DNA of 38,133 nt from Bacteroidales bacterium (GTDB lineage: Bacteria > Bacteroidota > Bacteroidia > Bacteroidales > FEN-979), in contig JAQWBQ010000032.1 in assembly GCA_028706295.1 (NCBI GenBank), positions 1 to 38,133 of the forward strand. The letters are read 5' to 3'. The notes beneath the pieces are model-generated. The model was not told the DNA's origin, ran no database searches, and saw only the letters and a list, made by a program, of their open reading frames with translations. Shown one piece after another: positions 18,001 through 25,852 of the stretch. The position numbers were made by a program, and so were the translations under genes. Numbering within the stretch: position 1 is the first letter of the stretch; every line of letters begins with the position of its first letter.

Positions 18001-18760
18001 AAACCCCGACTTTCTGGTTACGTGGGATACAATATCCGTAGCCGGAGTTGTACCGGGTTCTAAAGCACTTTGGATGAATTTCTTTGACTATCAGGCTGTG
18101 GACCGCCGGGATCAGATCATCAGTCCGGCTTTGAATTTCAGCGGATACGGAAACATCACCTTACATTTCAAACATGCCTATGAACAGAGAATCCGAAAGG
18201 ATTCACTCATCATCAGAGGATCGGATGATTGCGGCGCCACCTGGGTCCGGTTATGGGGCATGGGACCTGATGGCTCTCCGAATACTTTTGTGACCCATCC
18301 AAGTACCCTGACAGAATTTTTCCCACAATCGGCCGACGACTGGTGCGGAGGCAGCTATGGTACCGACTGCTATATAATTGATTTATCGGAATATAGTAAC
18401 AAAAACAATGTTCAACTCATGTTTGAATCCTATAATCGATATGGCAATAACCTGTTTATTAATGATATAGTTATTAACGGAACAGTGGGAACGGCTGAAT
18501 TGAAGAATAAGCAGCCTGATATTTCGCTATTCCCGAATCCGGCTTCAGGTAGCGTGACCGTTAATATTACCGGAGTAAAAGACCAGGTTATGATGGCAGT
18601 TTTCACACCCGAAGGGCAAATGGTTCTCCGGCAGACGCTTCAGGTGAAAGGAACGGCCATCTCGGAACAAATCGACTTATCAAATCTGAAACCAGGTATC
18701 TACTTCATTGAATTGACCGGACGTCAATTCAATGAAGTTAAAAAAATCATAATCTTTTAA
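15098..18760 (+). CDS. Secreted Asp-box (BNR/sortilin-like) and PKD protein with T9SS sorting domain
   Basis: The 1220-residue protein has a signal peptide (MKKILFFLSAMLFSHLVNAQ). A beta-propeller region (about 110-770) follows with repeated Asp-box motifs: STDGGISW, STDGGTNW, STDAGLTF, STNGGVTW, SNGGTTW. Two PKD domains (about 775-860 and 865-945) and a jelly-roll, MAM-like domain (about 950-1125, from LPFSETFVNGFG) come next. The C-terminal NPASGSVTVNI...LKPGIYFIEL...KKIIIF is a type A T9SS sorting signal, so the product should cross the outer membrane and be anchored or released. No catalytic residues for a glycosidase could be assigned; binding or adhesion is as likely. The M14 peptidase gene starts 2 nt after its stop. 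Confidence 0.88.
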   Translation: MKKILFFLSAMLFSHLVNAQTPSGQSVNDTANYPYWIEMMQDPTANFYQTQRAFQQYWKNRKITKGCGYKVFKRWEYMMQSRINPDGSRPDPASTMNAYHSYQEQTRSMSGNWVSIGPATIPDPGPAGYEGLGRLNVVAFHPTDPNKFYVGAPSGGLWQTADGGNTWVTHTDTMPTLGVSAIVVSYSNPDIILIGTGDRDAGDAPGLGVYKSTDGGISWVASKTGMNNKTVGRIIQHPVDPQIFLAATSGGVYRSTDGGTNWTLTQSGNFKDIHFKPNDAAIVYAAVNSDFYRSSNNGVTFTKITSGITAGQRGAIAVSQANPNYVYFLQSDNSSGFKCLYRSTDAGLTFTAQSTSPNILDWSCDGSGTGGQGWYDLAVAADPNNAEVLYVGGVDVWKSTNGGVTWTINAHWYGGCSVPAVHADCHFLGFSPVNGKLYAGNDGGCYSTSNGGTTWTDHTVGMTIGQIYKLGQAQTVKNKVINGFQDNGTYSITPTGWIAVGGGDGMECAYDYTNAAYSYHTIYYGNIYRKINNSNEVQIGGQGVNGITEEGAWVTPFCLSKFNHKTMFAGYKNIWRSNDVTTNPVVWTQISNSLAGSNSTNMSVVEHSSANENMLYVVRSDKKLFRTDDCLSSNPVWYDLTNFLPVSATPSDIKTIAEDENIVYMALNNKIYKSNDKGLTGTSIKANLPTIPINSIACYKNALDGLYIGTDAGVYYKDQGTNGWIAFSDGLPVNSKITEVEIYYDNDSVSQDVIRASSYGRGLWGSDMYHETPQADFTTAHTTIPTGCAIDFKDLSSGVPTDFQWYFQGGTPSTSNLKNPTGILYSAPGNYEVKQKVWNVYGADSVTKVNYITVSGTMLPEPDFTADRQVTCQNEVIHFIDKTLNCPISWNWQFQPSTVTFLDGTTFNSQNPVVLFNEPGPYDVQLTVYNAVGPGTVTKQDYIYQGGFTLPFSETFVNGFGERHWKVINPDFLVTWDTISVAGVVPGSKALWMNFFDYQAVDRRDQIISPALNFSGYGNITLHFKHAYEQRIRKDSLIIRGSDDCGATWVRLWGMGPDGSPNTFVTHPSTLTEFFPQSADDWCGGSYGTDCYIIDLSEYSNKNNVQLMFESYNRYGNNLFINDIVINGTVGTAELKNKQPDISLFPNPASGSVTVNITGVKDQVMMAVFTPEGQMVLRQTLQVKGTAISEQIDLSNLKPGIYFIELTGRQFNEVKKIIIF

Positions 18761-18762
18761 AA

Positions 18763-21261
18763 GTGAAAAAAGCTGTTTTGCTTTTTCTGTCATGGTCCAT
18801 GTCAATGTTGACTTTGGGCCAGGGTTGGCGCCCCGGCGAGATGGAACTCATCGCACAATTGAACAGTTCCGGTGATCTTTTACAGATTCAACGATTGACA
18901 AAGAATATTGAACCTGCCTCGGCTGATGGTAAGCTGTTTAGAATTTATCTGGTTCCCAAAGAGTACGAATTGTTCAGAAAATTGGATATCCGTTACCAGA
19001 TTACCATACCGGATCTCAATCTTCACTATCAACTTTTTTGGGATGACCAGGATAATCCATACGGATATTACACCTATGACCAGATTATTTCGATCATCGA
19101 CAGCCTTTCCTTGAATTTTCCAACCATTTGTAAGAAATATTTGCTGGGAACCTCTTCCGGCGGCCGTCAATTGTCGATTTTAAAGATCAGCGACAATGTT
19201 GCCATCGATGAACCGGAAGCCGAGATCATGTTCGACGGAGGAATTCATGGCGATGAAGTCGGCGGCCCCCAGAATATTATTCTTCTTGCGCGCGAATTAT
19301 GTCTGAATTACGGAATTAATCCGACTTATACCGACCTGATCAATACCCGTGAAATCTGGCTTTATCCGATGGTGAACCCCGATGGAAGGGTGGCAATGTC
19401 GCGTTACAACAGCTATGGAGTTGATATCAACAGGGATTGTGGTTATATGTGGAATGCCGAGGGACAAAGTACCGGCGCGTTTTCACAGATTGAAACGAAA
19501 ACACTTCGAAAAATAATTCTGGACAACCAATTTGTCGTTTATACCAACTATCACAGCGGAACCGAGATCCTTTCCTACCCGTGGAGCTATAGGTCAAGTT
19601 CGGCCCGGGATTACAACCTCTTTAACAGCCTTGGCAGTGTTTATTCCATCACTTCGGGTTATTCTTCGCTTCAGTATGGGCAAGGTTATAATGTCATGTA
19701 CGCCATTAACGGAAGTACGAAGGATTTCACCTATGGGTGTACGGGAAACATTGGCTGGTCCATCGAAATTTCAAATAATAAGCAGCCCCCTTCGTCGCAG
19801 ATCATGACCTTCTACAACAACAATAAACCGGCTATGATTGAAATGATAAGCCGGAGTAACTGGGGCATCTCAGGAATGATAACAGATTCCGCCACAGGTG
19901 AGCCTTTGCGTGCCTCAATATGGATCAATGATTATTATCCGGTTTATTCGGATCCTGAAGTTGGTGATTTTCATAAATATATTATTCCCGGAAACTATAC
20001 GGTAAAAATCAGGGTAAACGGATATAAAACCAAAACATTGACCAACATCACTGTTCCATTGACCGGATGCATCGAAGTAAATGCAGAACTGGTCCCTGAG
20101 CCAAAATGGTACGCGCACCAGGTGATCAGCTGTCATATACCCGGAAATAACTTCGGGGACCCCGGATTTACTCCGGGCGCGCTCGGGGCTCCTGATGGAA
20201 CACCTTATGCACTCGGACATCTTGGCTGGATTATCCTTGATATGCATGATACTTTATGCAATGGCGAAGGAAACGATTTCAAAGTAATTGAGTCCGGTTC
20301 CGCATCCAAGTCTTTTACCGTTTCCGGTAGTAACAGCATGGACGGGCCTTTCTATGTCATTGGAACGGGTAACGGTACAACTTCCTTCGATCTGTCTGCA
20401 TGCCCCCTCGATAAAGTCCGTTATCTGCGTATCGTCGATAATGGAACAGGAGCTATATCGGGTTCCGGAGCAGGATTTAACCTCGATGGGGTGGAAATGC
20501 TCACACCCCCTTTAATTGTTCGCTTTACCTCCGACTCCGACAGCATCTGTGCAGAAAATGCAATTCACTTTACAAACAATTGTTCAGGAAACCCAAACCA
20601 GTGGAATTGGTCTTTCCCTGGAGGGGTACCTTCCTCATCATCTTCTGAAATACCACCCGAAATTCACTACAATTTACCCGGAACCTATGATGTTTCACTT
20701 ACCATCTCAAACGGATTCACCTCCAGTTCACTTACAAAACAGGGATTTATCAAGGTTTTTGAATCACCGGTAGTTGAACTCGGTAAGGACACCGCGTTAT
20801 GTCCCTGGCAAAATATTACTCTCGACGCAGGAAATCCCGGTGCTACCTTTCTATGGTCGACCGGCGACACCAGTCAGACAATTCTGGTTGATTCAACTGG
20901 AATTGGTATCGGCTCGAAGATATACTGGGTCGATGTGAGTTTAAACCAGATCTGTGCCACCAGGGATTCCGTCAGGGTTACCTTTCAGATCTGCAGCAAT
21001 GTTCCAAAGTCCACAATCTTACCCGTTGTTCAAATTTACCCTAATCCTGCTACCGAGTACTTCACTGTGAAAACAACAGGACTTTCCGGATCAACCTGGA
21101 TGCTCTTTTCCCCCCTGGGTATTATGGTTCTAAATGGAACTATTGGTGATGACGAGGGAATAAATATCATATCAACAAATAATCTGAAACCGGGAACTTA
21201 CTTTTTAAAGATACAGAACAACATTTCTGTATTCTCTGGAAAGATACTGATTCACCGATAG
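18763..21261 (+). CDS. Secreted M14 zinc carboxypeptidase with PKD and T9SS sorting domain
   Basis: The 832-residue protein starts with GTG and a signal peptide (MKKAVLLFLSWSMSMLTLGQ). The M14 peptidase domain (about 95-365) has the zinc ligands H162 and E165 in GGIHGDEVGG, H264 in NYHSGTE, and the catalytic E335 in GWSIEIS. NPDGRVAMSRYNSYGVDINRD is the substrate-binding region. A carboxypeptidase-regulatory-like beta domain (about 367-445), a discoidin-like domain (about 450-590), a PKD domain (about 592-670) and an adhesin-type segment LGKDTALCPWQNITLDAG follow. The chain ends in a T9SS sorting domain with YPNPATEYFTV and LKPGTYFLKI. It should cut C-terminal residues from peptides outside the cell. 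Its tight spacing to the preceding gene suggests joint expression. Confidence 0.93.
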   Translation: MKKAVLLFLSWSMSMLTLGQGWRPGEMELIAQLNSSGDLLQIQRLTKNIEPASADGKLFRIYLVPKEYELFRKLDIRYQITIPDLNLHYQLFWDDQDNPYGYYTYDQIISIIDSLSLNFPTICKKYLLGTSSGGRQLSILKISDNVAIDEPEAEIMFDGGIHGDEVGGPQNIILLARELCLNYGINPTYTDLINTREIWLYPMVNPDGRVAMSRYNSYGVDINRDCGYMWNAEGQSTGAFSQIETKTLRKIILDNQFVVYTNYHSGTEILSYPWSYRSSSARDYNLFNSLGSVYSITSGYSSLQYGQGYNVMYAINGSTKDFTYGCTGNIGWSIEISNNKQPPSSQIMTFYNNNKPAMIEMISRSNWGISGMITDSATGEPLRASIWINDYYPVYSDPEVGDFHKYIIPGNYTVKIRVNGYKTKTLTNITVPLTGCIEVNAELVPEPKWYAHQVISCHIPGNNFGDPGFTPGALGAPDGTPYALGHLGWIILDMHDTLCNGEGNDFKVIESGSASKSFTVSGSNSMDGPFYVIGTGNGTTSFDLSACPLDKVRYLRIVDNGTGAISGSGAGFNLDGVEMLTPPLIVRFTSDSDSICAENAIHFTNNCSGNPNQWNWSFPGGVPSSSSSEIPPEIHYNLPGTYDVSLTISNGFTSSSLTKQGFIKVFESPVVELGKDTALCPWQNITLDAGNPGATFLWSTGDTSQTILVDSTGIGIGSKIYWVDVSLNQICATRDSVRVTFQICSNVPKSTILPVVQIYPNPATEYFTVKTTGLSGSTWMLFSPLGIMVLNGTIGDDEGINIISTNNLKPGTYFLKIQNNISVFSGKILIHR

Positions 21262-21271
21262 ATTGTTTACC

Positions 21272-21988
21272 ATGCAGCTTTTCTATACCTCTTCAAGCCA
21301 GCAACCCGGCGATGTACTCAACCTGAGTGAAGAAGAGTCGTGGCATTGTGCAAAGGTTTTAAGACTCCGGAAGGACGACTCGCTCTATCTGACCGAGGGA
21401 CAAGGATCTCTTTATCGTGCAAGAATATTGGATATTAATTCCAAATCCTGCCGGATCCTTATTGAACACCGTGACCCAAAAAGAGAAAAACCACCATCCC
21501 TTCATATTGCAATCGCACCGACGAAAAATTCAGAACGGTTCGAATGGTTTCTTGAAAAAGCTACAGAGATAGGCATCGGCTCAGTGACTCCGATCCTCTG
21601 CGACCATTCTGAACGGTTGGTTATTAAAAAGGATCGTCTTGAAAAAATTCTGATTGCAGCAATGAAACAATCGCAACGTCTCTGGTTACCCGTGTTAAAT
21701 GATGTCAGCAGGTTTACTGATTTGATTGCCGCACCATGCAGTAAGCAGCGCTACATTGCACATTGCGGCAACGATAATCCAAAAGCACTTTCCCATATTT
21801 ATATTCCACATTCGGAAGTTACTATTTTGATTGGCCCTGAAGGCGATTTCTCAGACCAGGAAATAACTCATGCGAAGCTGGCAGGTTTTGTACCTGTTAG
21901 TCTGGGTAACGCCCGATTACGTACCGAAACCGCTGGTATTGTTGCAGCCCATACCATTAATCTTCTTGACCAAATGAATTCAGGATGA
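21272..21988 (+). CDS. rsmE: 16S rRNA (uracil-1498-N3)-methyltransferase
   Basis: The 238-residue SPOUT-family enzyme methylates U1498 of 16S rRNA with S-adenosylmethionine. The knotted C-terminal domain shows LIGPEGDFSDQEI and VSLGNARLRTETAGIVA, which form the cofactor site. The N-terminal PUA-like part has SWHCAKVLRLRKDD. The ATG at 21272 (MQLFYTSS) is chosen; the frame also has a TTG at 21263, only 2 nt after the M14 stop, giving three extra residues. It overlaps the next gene by 4 nt. A ribosome enzyme in an operon with secreted proteins is probably only a matter of shared transcription. Confidence 0.94.
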   Translation: MQLFYTSSSQQPGDVLNLSEEESWHCAKVLRLRKDDSLYLTEGQGSLYRARILDINSKSCRILIEHRDPKREKPPSLHIAIAPTKNSERFEWFLEKATEIGIGSVTPILCDHSERLVIKKDRLEKILIAAMKQSQRLWLPVLNDVSRFTDLIAAPCSKQRYIAHCGNDNPKALSHIYIPHSEVTILIGPEGDFSDQEITHAKLAGFVPVSLGNARLRTETAGIVAAHTINLLDQMNSG

Positions 21989-22671
21989 ACAAAAGACCCG
22001 GGATTCTTATACTTTTCCTTCTGTGGTCCCTGAGAACGGTTCTTGGAGGCTTACCAGTTCCCTCCTACCAGATCGCACTGCTGAAATATAACGGAGGTGG
22101 TGACTGGTATGCAAATCCGACCTCCCTGCCCAATCTGGTCAGGTTTACCAATAAAATGTTAGGGACTAATATCAATGAGGAAATTGCTACAGTCGAAGCA
22201 GGAAGTTCTGAAATACTGAATTATCCCTTTGTTCACATGACCGGCCACGGAAATGTGATCTTTTCGGATCAGGAAGTGGAAAACCTGAGAACCTATTTGA
22301 TGGCAGGAGGATTCCTTCATATTGATGACAACTATGGGTTGGATGAATTCATCAGACCTCAGATAAAAAGATTATTCCCGGAAGTGGATTTGATTGAGTT
22401 ACCATTTGACCATCCGATCTATCATCAGAAATTCAATTTTCCCGCAGGATTGCCCAAGATTCACGAACATGACGGGAAAGCGCCCCGGGGATTTGGAATA
22501 ATTTACGATGGCAGGCTCGTCATCTTCTATAGTTATGAATGTGACCTGGGAGACGGATGGGAAGATCCAGCCGTCCACGGGGACCCGGAAACAACAAGAT
22601 TGAAAGCGCTTCAGATGGGATCAAATATCCTCTCATACATTTTCTCAACCGGATTGACAAATGGGAATTAG
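21985..22671 (+). CDS. DUF4159 domain protein with signal peptide
   Basis: The 228-residue protein has an N-terminal signal sequence (about 1-22) followed by one DUF4159 domain. This domain has a glutamine-amidotransferase-like (ThuA-type) look: ALLKYNGGGDW, then HMTGHGNVIFSDQEVENLRTY and GGFLHIDDNYG, ending with a pocket segment FDHPIYHQKF. It is predicted to act in the periplasm or outer envelope; the reaction is unknown. Bacteroidota often carry DUF4159 genes near MoxR/DUF58 clusters; a DUF58 gene is 10 kb away on the other strand, not adjacent. The start overlaps the rsmE stop by 4 nt (ATGA). Confidence 0.85.
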   Translation: MNKRPGILILFLLWSLRTVLGGLPVPSYQIALLKYNGGGDWYANPTSLPNLVRFTNKMLGTNINEEIATVEAGSSEILNYPFVHMTGHGNVIFSDQEVENLRTYLMAGGFLHIDDNYGLDEFIRPQIKRLFPEVDLIELPFDHPIYHQKFNFPAGLPKIHEHDGKAPRGFGIIYDGRLVIFYSYECDLGDGWEDPAVHGDPETTRLKALQMGSNILSYIFSTGLTNGN

Positions 22672-22688
22672 ATCAAACGGCTTTTTTA

Positions 22689-22696
22689 TATTTTTG
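22689..22696 (+). promoter_or_regulatory. Candidate -7 promoter element of the hdr operon
   Basis: TATTTTTG fits TAnnTTTG and lies 19 nt before the first hdr start codon at 22716, in the only gap (44 nt) on this stretch of the strand. No good -33 TTG is seen. It would allow the hdr genes to be expressed apart from rsmE and DUF4159. Confidence 0.5.
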
Positions 22697-22715
22697 AAAA
22701 TAGAAAACAAGATGA

Positions 22716-23429
22716 ATGGGTAGACTTTTCGAAAAACTCACACAAGATGTCAGGTTCATTGAAGGACTGAAGGCATGTTTAAACTGCGGAACCTGCACTG
22801 CCATTTGTCCGGCAGCAGAATTTTACGATTATCAGCCACGAAAAATCGTTGATATCTTACAAACCCATGAGGATGATAAGATTGAAGCACTTTTGAAAAG
22901 TGAAACAATATGGTACTGCGGCGAATGCATGTCGTGTGTAACGCGATGCCCCAGGGGAAATGCCCCCGGATTGCTGATCACAGCTTTAAGGTCACTGTCA
23001 CAGGAAATGGGATTCTTCATTGAGTCAGAAAAAGGGAGGCAACAACTGGCGATTAAACGAACTATCGGCGAGTGGATATTAAACTATGGATACTGTTTGT
23101 ATCCTTCCTTGATTCAACCAGAAATGCATCCGGAACAAGGTCCGGTCTGGGAGTGGGAACACCAAAACCTGAGTGAAATCATGGATCGCCTGGGAGCTAA
23201 CTATCAGAAAACAGGCCCGGGAATTCTGAGAAAAATACCCCGGGAAGATCTGGATGAGATAAAAAGGATCTTCGACGAAACTGGGGCAACCGAAAGATTT
23301 GCAAAAATTGAAGAGTTTTCGAAAAAAAAGGCACATGAAATGAATATGGATTTTGATGAAAGCATGGACAATGAATATTTTAAGCATATCTACAATAAGA
23401 CCGAAAAAGATCACATCCGCGAAAAATGA
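22716..23429 (+). CDS. HdrC-like 4Fe-4S dicluster protein with long C-terminal extension
   Basis: The 237-residue protein carries two ferredoxin-type cluster motifs: C21, C24, C27, C31 (CLNCGTCTAICP) and C68, C71, C74, C78 (CGECMSCVTRCP). This is the HdrC pattern of electron wires between HdrA and HdrB. Archaeal HdrC is around 185 residues; this one has a charged C-terminal tail (about 190-237) of unknown use. The stop overlaps hdrB by 4 nt. An ATG at 22712 is ruled out because it hits a stop after three codons. A different name such as QmoC N-terminal-like is possible; the cluster motifs are certain, the partner is inferred from the operon. Confidence 0.88.
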   Translation: MGRLFEKLTQDVRFIEGLKACLNCGTCTAICPAAEFYDYQPRKIVDILQTHEDDKIEALLKSETIWYCGECMSCVTRCPRGNAPGLLITALRSLSQEMGFFIESEKGRQQLAIKRTIGEWILNYGYCLYPSLIQPEMHPEQGPVWEWEHQNLSEIMDRLGANYQKTGPGILRKIPREDLDEIKRIFDETGATERFAKIEEFSKKKAHEMNMDFDESMDNEYFKHIYNKTEKDHIREK

Positions 23430-24505
23430 ATATTCAGGGTAAACGAAATATCTGGAAGGATTATCAGAAGGAAATCGCAACTGATCGCTATTTTTATGTT
23501 CGAAGCTGTGTAAGGCAAAACTTCTTTCCTGGTTCTGAAAAAGCATTTCTCAGGATATTGAAGGAGGAGTTATCCAGGGATGTTTATGAAAATGCCTCAC
23601 ATACAACTTGTTCCGGAATCGGGTATCATAGCGATGTCGTTCCGTTTGAAACCGCAATGACCATGGTCGCCCGCCAATTCGCTCTGATGACAGAATCGGG
23701 CTATGAAAACTTCACCACTTCCTGCATTACCTCCTTCGGACTTTACTCCGAAATTCTTGAAACCTGGCACCATTTCCCGGAGGTCGAAGAAAGGATTCGC
23801 GAACATTTGCTTCGGGCAACCGGAAGAACCTTTAAAAAACCAGCTAACCTTTCACATGCAAGCGATGTCATCTTTAAATTCAGGAAAGAGATTGCCGAAA
23901 AAGCAAAGCACCGTTTGATCAATCGGAAGACAGGAAATCCGCTGAAGGTAGTGGAACATATCGGATGTCATTATTCAAAGATGTTTCCCAGCAAGGGGGT
24001 CGGCGGAGCCGAATATCCCTATGTTCTTGTCGGTATGATTGAAGAATGGGGAGGCGAGGTCATTGATTATCCCGAAAGAAGACATTGTTGCGGGTTTGGA
24101 TTCCGACAATACCTGGTCAAGGCAAACCGGGGTTATTCATTGGCCTGTTCAAAAAAGAAATTCGAATCGATGGCCCCATATAAACCCGATTTCATTCTGA
24201 CTAACTGCCCGGGATGCCCGATGTTCCTCGACCGTTGGCAATACGCCCTGAGTGAGATGGAAGGAATAACCTATGGGGAAAACGGTTTTGGTATTCCGGT
24301 GCTTACATATGAAGAGCTTGCAGGACTTGTGCTGGGTTATGATCCCTGGGATCTTGGATTGCAGGTTCATCAGGTGACTGTTGACCCACTATTGGATAAA
24401 TTAGGTGTGGATTACGATCCTTCAGCGAAATTTACCGGAAAAAACGGAATCGATCTGGGAAAACCTGAACCTCCCACCTTCCTGAAATTCTATCAAAATG
24501 AATAA
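23426..24505 (+). CDS. HdrB-like CCG-domain protein with degenerate N-terminal cluster motif
   Basis: The 359-residue protein has two CCG-type domains. The second is complete: HIGCHYSK, then RRHCCGFGF, then TNCPGCPMF, the five-cysteine set that in archaeal HdrB holds a non-cubane 4Fe-4S cluster at the disulfide-reducing site. The first is incomplete: C28, then T61-C62 where Cys-Cys is expected, then C100 with S103 in place of the last cysteine. So three of five ligands remain. The residues after the last motif (about 275-359) form a tail not needed for clusters. It overlaps its neighbours by 4 and 8 nt. It probably contacts HdrC; the electron acceptor is unknown. Confidence 0.88.
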   Translation: MNIQGKRNIWKDYQKEIATDRYFYVRSCVRQNFFPGSEKAFLRILKEELSRDVYENASHTTCSGIGYHSDVVPFETAMTMVARQFALMTESGYENFTTSCITSFGLYSEILETWHHFPEVEERIREHLLRATGRTFKKPANLSHASDVIFKFRKEIAEKAKHRLINRKTGNPLKVVEHIGCHYSKMFPSKGVGGAEYPYVLVGMIEEWGGEVIDYPERRHCCGFGFRQYLVKANRGYSLACSKKKFESMAPYKPDFILTNCPGCPMFLDRWQYALSEMEGITYGENGFGIPVLTYEELAGLVLGYDPWDLGLQVHQVTVDPLLDKLGVDYDPSAKFTGKNGIDLGKPEPPTFLKFYQNE

Positions 24506-25523
24506 ATCGACAATCGTAGTTGGCGGAGGAATTGCCGGTATGACTGCTGCCGGAGAACTGTCACGACTTGGAGTTGAAGTCACACTGGTCGAACAAGAAC
24601 AAATATCAGGCGGGCACGCAGCATGTTGGGACCGGCTTTTCCCGACACGCAGACCTGCAGAAGAGGTAATCAGCTTTCTCCGGGAACAAACCGATTCCAA
24701 GGTTAACACATTTTCCGGTAGGCCGGTTACTGAAATCCTGCATCACGAAAGCATGTTCACCGCGACATTGTCCGACGGAACCATTTTACGTGGAGAGAGC
24801 CTGGTTCTTGCAACGGGATACGATCTCTTCGATGCCTCAAGAAAGGAAGAATACGGATATGGTATCTACGACAATGTGATTACCTCTGCCGAACTGGAGG
24901 GTTGGTTCAAAAATCATCAGCCAGTCAGAACCAAAAATGGCAGAATACCTTCTCGGGTCGCTTTCATACATTGTGTCGGATCCCGTGATGAAAAAGTCGG
25001 TAACCTTTATTGTTCCAAAGTGTGCTGTATTACCGGTGTCAAACAGGCGATTGAAGTTAAAGAAGCATTACCCGCGTGTGATGTCTATTCATTTTATATG
25101 GATCTTAGAATGTTCGATCGGAATTTCGAAGAACTTTATTTCGAAGCCCAAAAAAACTATGGAATCAATTTTATAAGGGGAAGACTGTCCGAATGCTCTG
25201 AAAATGAAGATCACACTCTGGTTGTCAAAACAGAAGATACACTGACCGGGAAACCAATGAAAATGATCGTTGATCTCGTGGTTTTATTGGTAGGATTTGT
25301 TCCAAGGTCACAAAATACTCAGATGCTTTTAAAACTTAAACTGATTACCGGTAACGATGGATTTCTGCAACCCGAGGATGAACACAATGGCGACAACCTG
25401 ACGCGAATCCCCGGATTGTTTATTACCGGTGCGGTAAAAGGTCCGGTGACGATCGCAAATGCCGTTGCAGATGCCCGGGCCACTGCCCTCCAGGTTTATT
25501 CATTTCTTCATTCCAACCGCTGA
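24498..25523 (+). CDS. Short HdrA/QmoA-like FAD protein
   Basis: The 341-residue flavoprotein starts with a dinucleotide-binding motif (VVGGGIAGMTAAGEL, residues 7-21) and LVEQE. A 4Fe-4S site is formed by C159, C172, C176 and C177 (CVGSR...YCSKVCC), diagnostic of HdrA/QmoA. The C-terminal GLFITGAVKGPVTIANAVAD completes the FAD site. It lacks the N-terminal extension and the ferredoxin insertions of the methanogen HdrA used in electron bifurcation, so it has one FAD and one cluster. It is therefore closer in size to QmoA. The start overlaps hdrB by 8 nt and the stop shares one base with the next gene. It should be the cytosolic flavin branch of the complex. Confidence 0.9.
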   Translation: MNKSTIVVGGGIAGMTAAGELSRLGVEVTLVEQEQISGGHAACWDRLFPTRRPAEEVISFLREQTDSKVNTFSGRPVTEILHHESMFTATLSDGTILRGESLVLATGYDLFDASRKEEYGYGIYDNVITSAELEGWFKNHQPVRTKNGRIPSRVAFIHCVGSRDEKVGNLYCSKVCCITGVKQAIEVKEALPACDVYSFYMDLRMFDRNFEELYFEAQKNYGINFIRGRLSECSENEDHTLVVKTEDTLTGKPMKMIVDLVVLLVGFVPRSQNTQMLLKLKLITGNDGFLQPEDEHNGDNLTRIPGLFITGAVKGPVTIANAVADARATALQVYSFLHSNR

Positions 25524-25852
25524 TGAAAGATTTCGGGTATCAGGCCCATCGGGACAATACCATCGATTTTGAAAAAAATGATTTCAGGATCGCCCGGTTT
25601 CTCCTCGAAAGAGAACCATCGCTGAATTTGTGCATCGGTTGTGGAAGTTGTACGGGAACCTGTTCAACCGGCCATTTTACTGAATTTAACATACGGAAAA
25701 TCCATACTTTGATAAAACGAGGTGACACAGAAATGGCAAGAAAACAAATCCGTCAGTGTATGTTTTGCGGCAAATGCCAGCTGATTTGTCCGAGAGGCAT
25801 AAACCTTCGTAATGTAATATTGGGTATTAACAGGGCCTTGGAAAAGATCTGA
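25523..25852 (+). CDS. Small HdrC-like 4Fe-4S dicluster protein
   Basis: The 109-residue protein holds two cluster motifs, CIGCGSCTGTC and CMFCGKCQLICP. The fourth cysteine of the first motif is followed by STG rather than Pro. It resembles the second HdrC or the Fe-S half of QmoC, and lies directly between the flavin subunit and the membrane subunit, overlapping each by 1 nt. It most likely wires HdrA to the membrane HdrD part. It is distinct from the first HdrC gene in the same operon, so the complex has two different dicluster wires. Confidence 0.87.
   Translation: MKDFGYQAHRDNTIDFEKNDFRIARFLLEREPSLNLCIGCGSCTGTCSTGHFTEFNIRKIHTLIKRGDTEMARKQIRQCMFCGKCQLICPRGINLRNVILGINRALEKI

Noticed and set aside
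15098-18760. Sialidase or other glycosyl hydrolase based on Asp-box motifs
   Set aside because: Asp boxes mark the propeller fold only; I could not find a catalytic Arg triad or acid/base set, so no enzyme activity is claimed.
22712-22723. ATG just upstream of the first hdr gene start
   Set aside because: It reads only three codons before a stop; the overlapping ATG at 22716 opens the HdrC frame.
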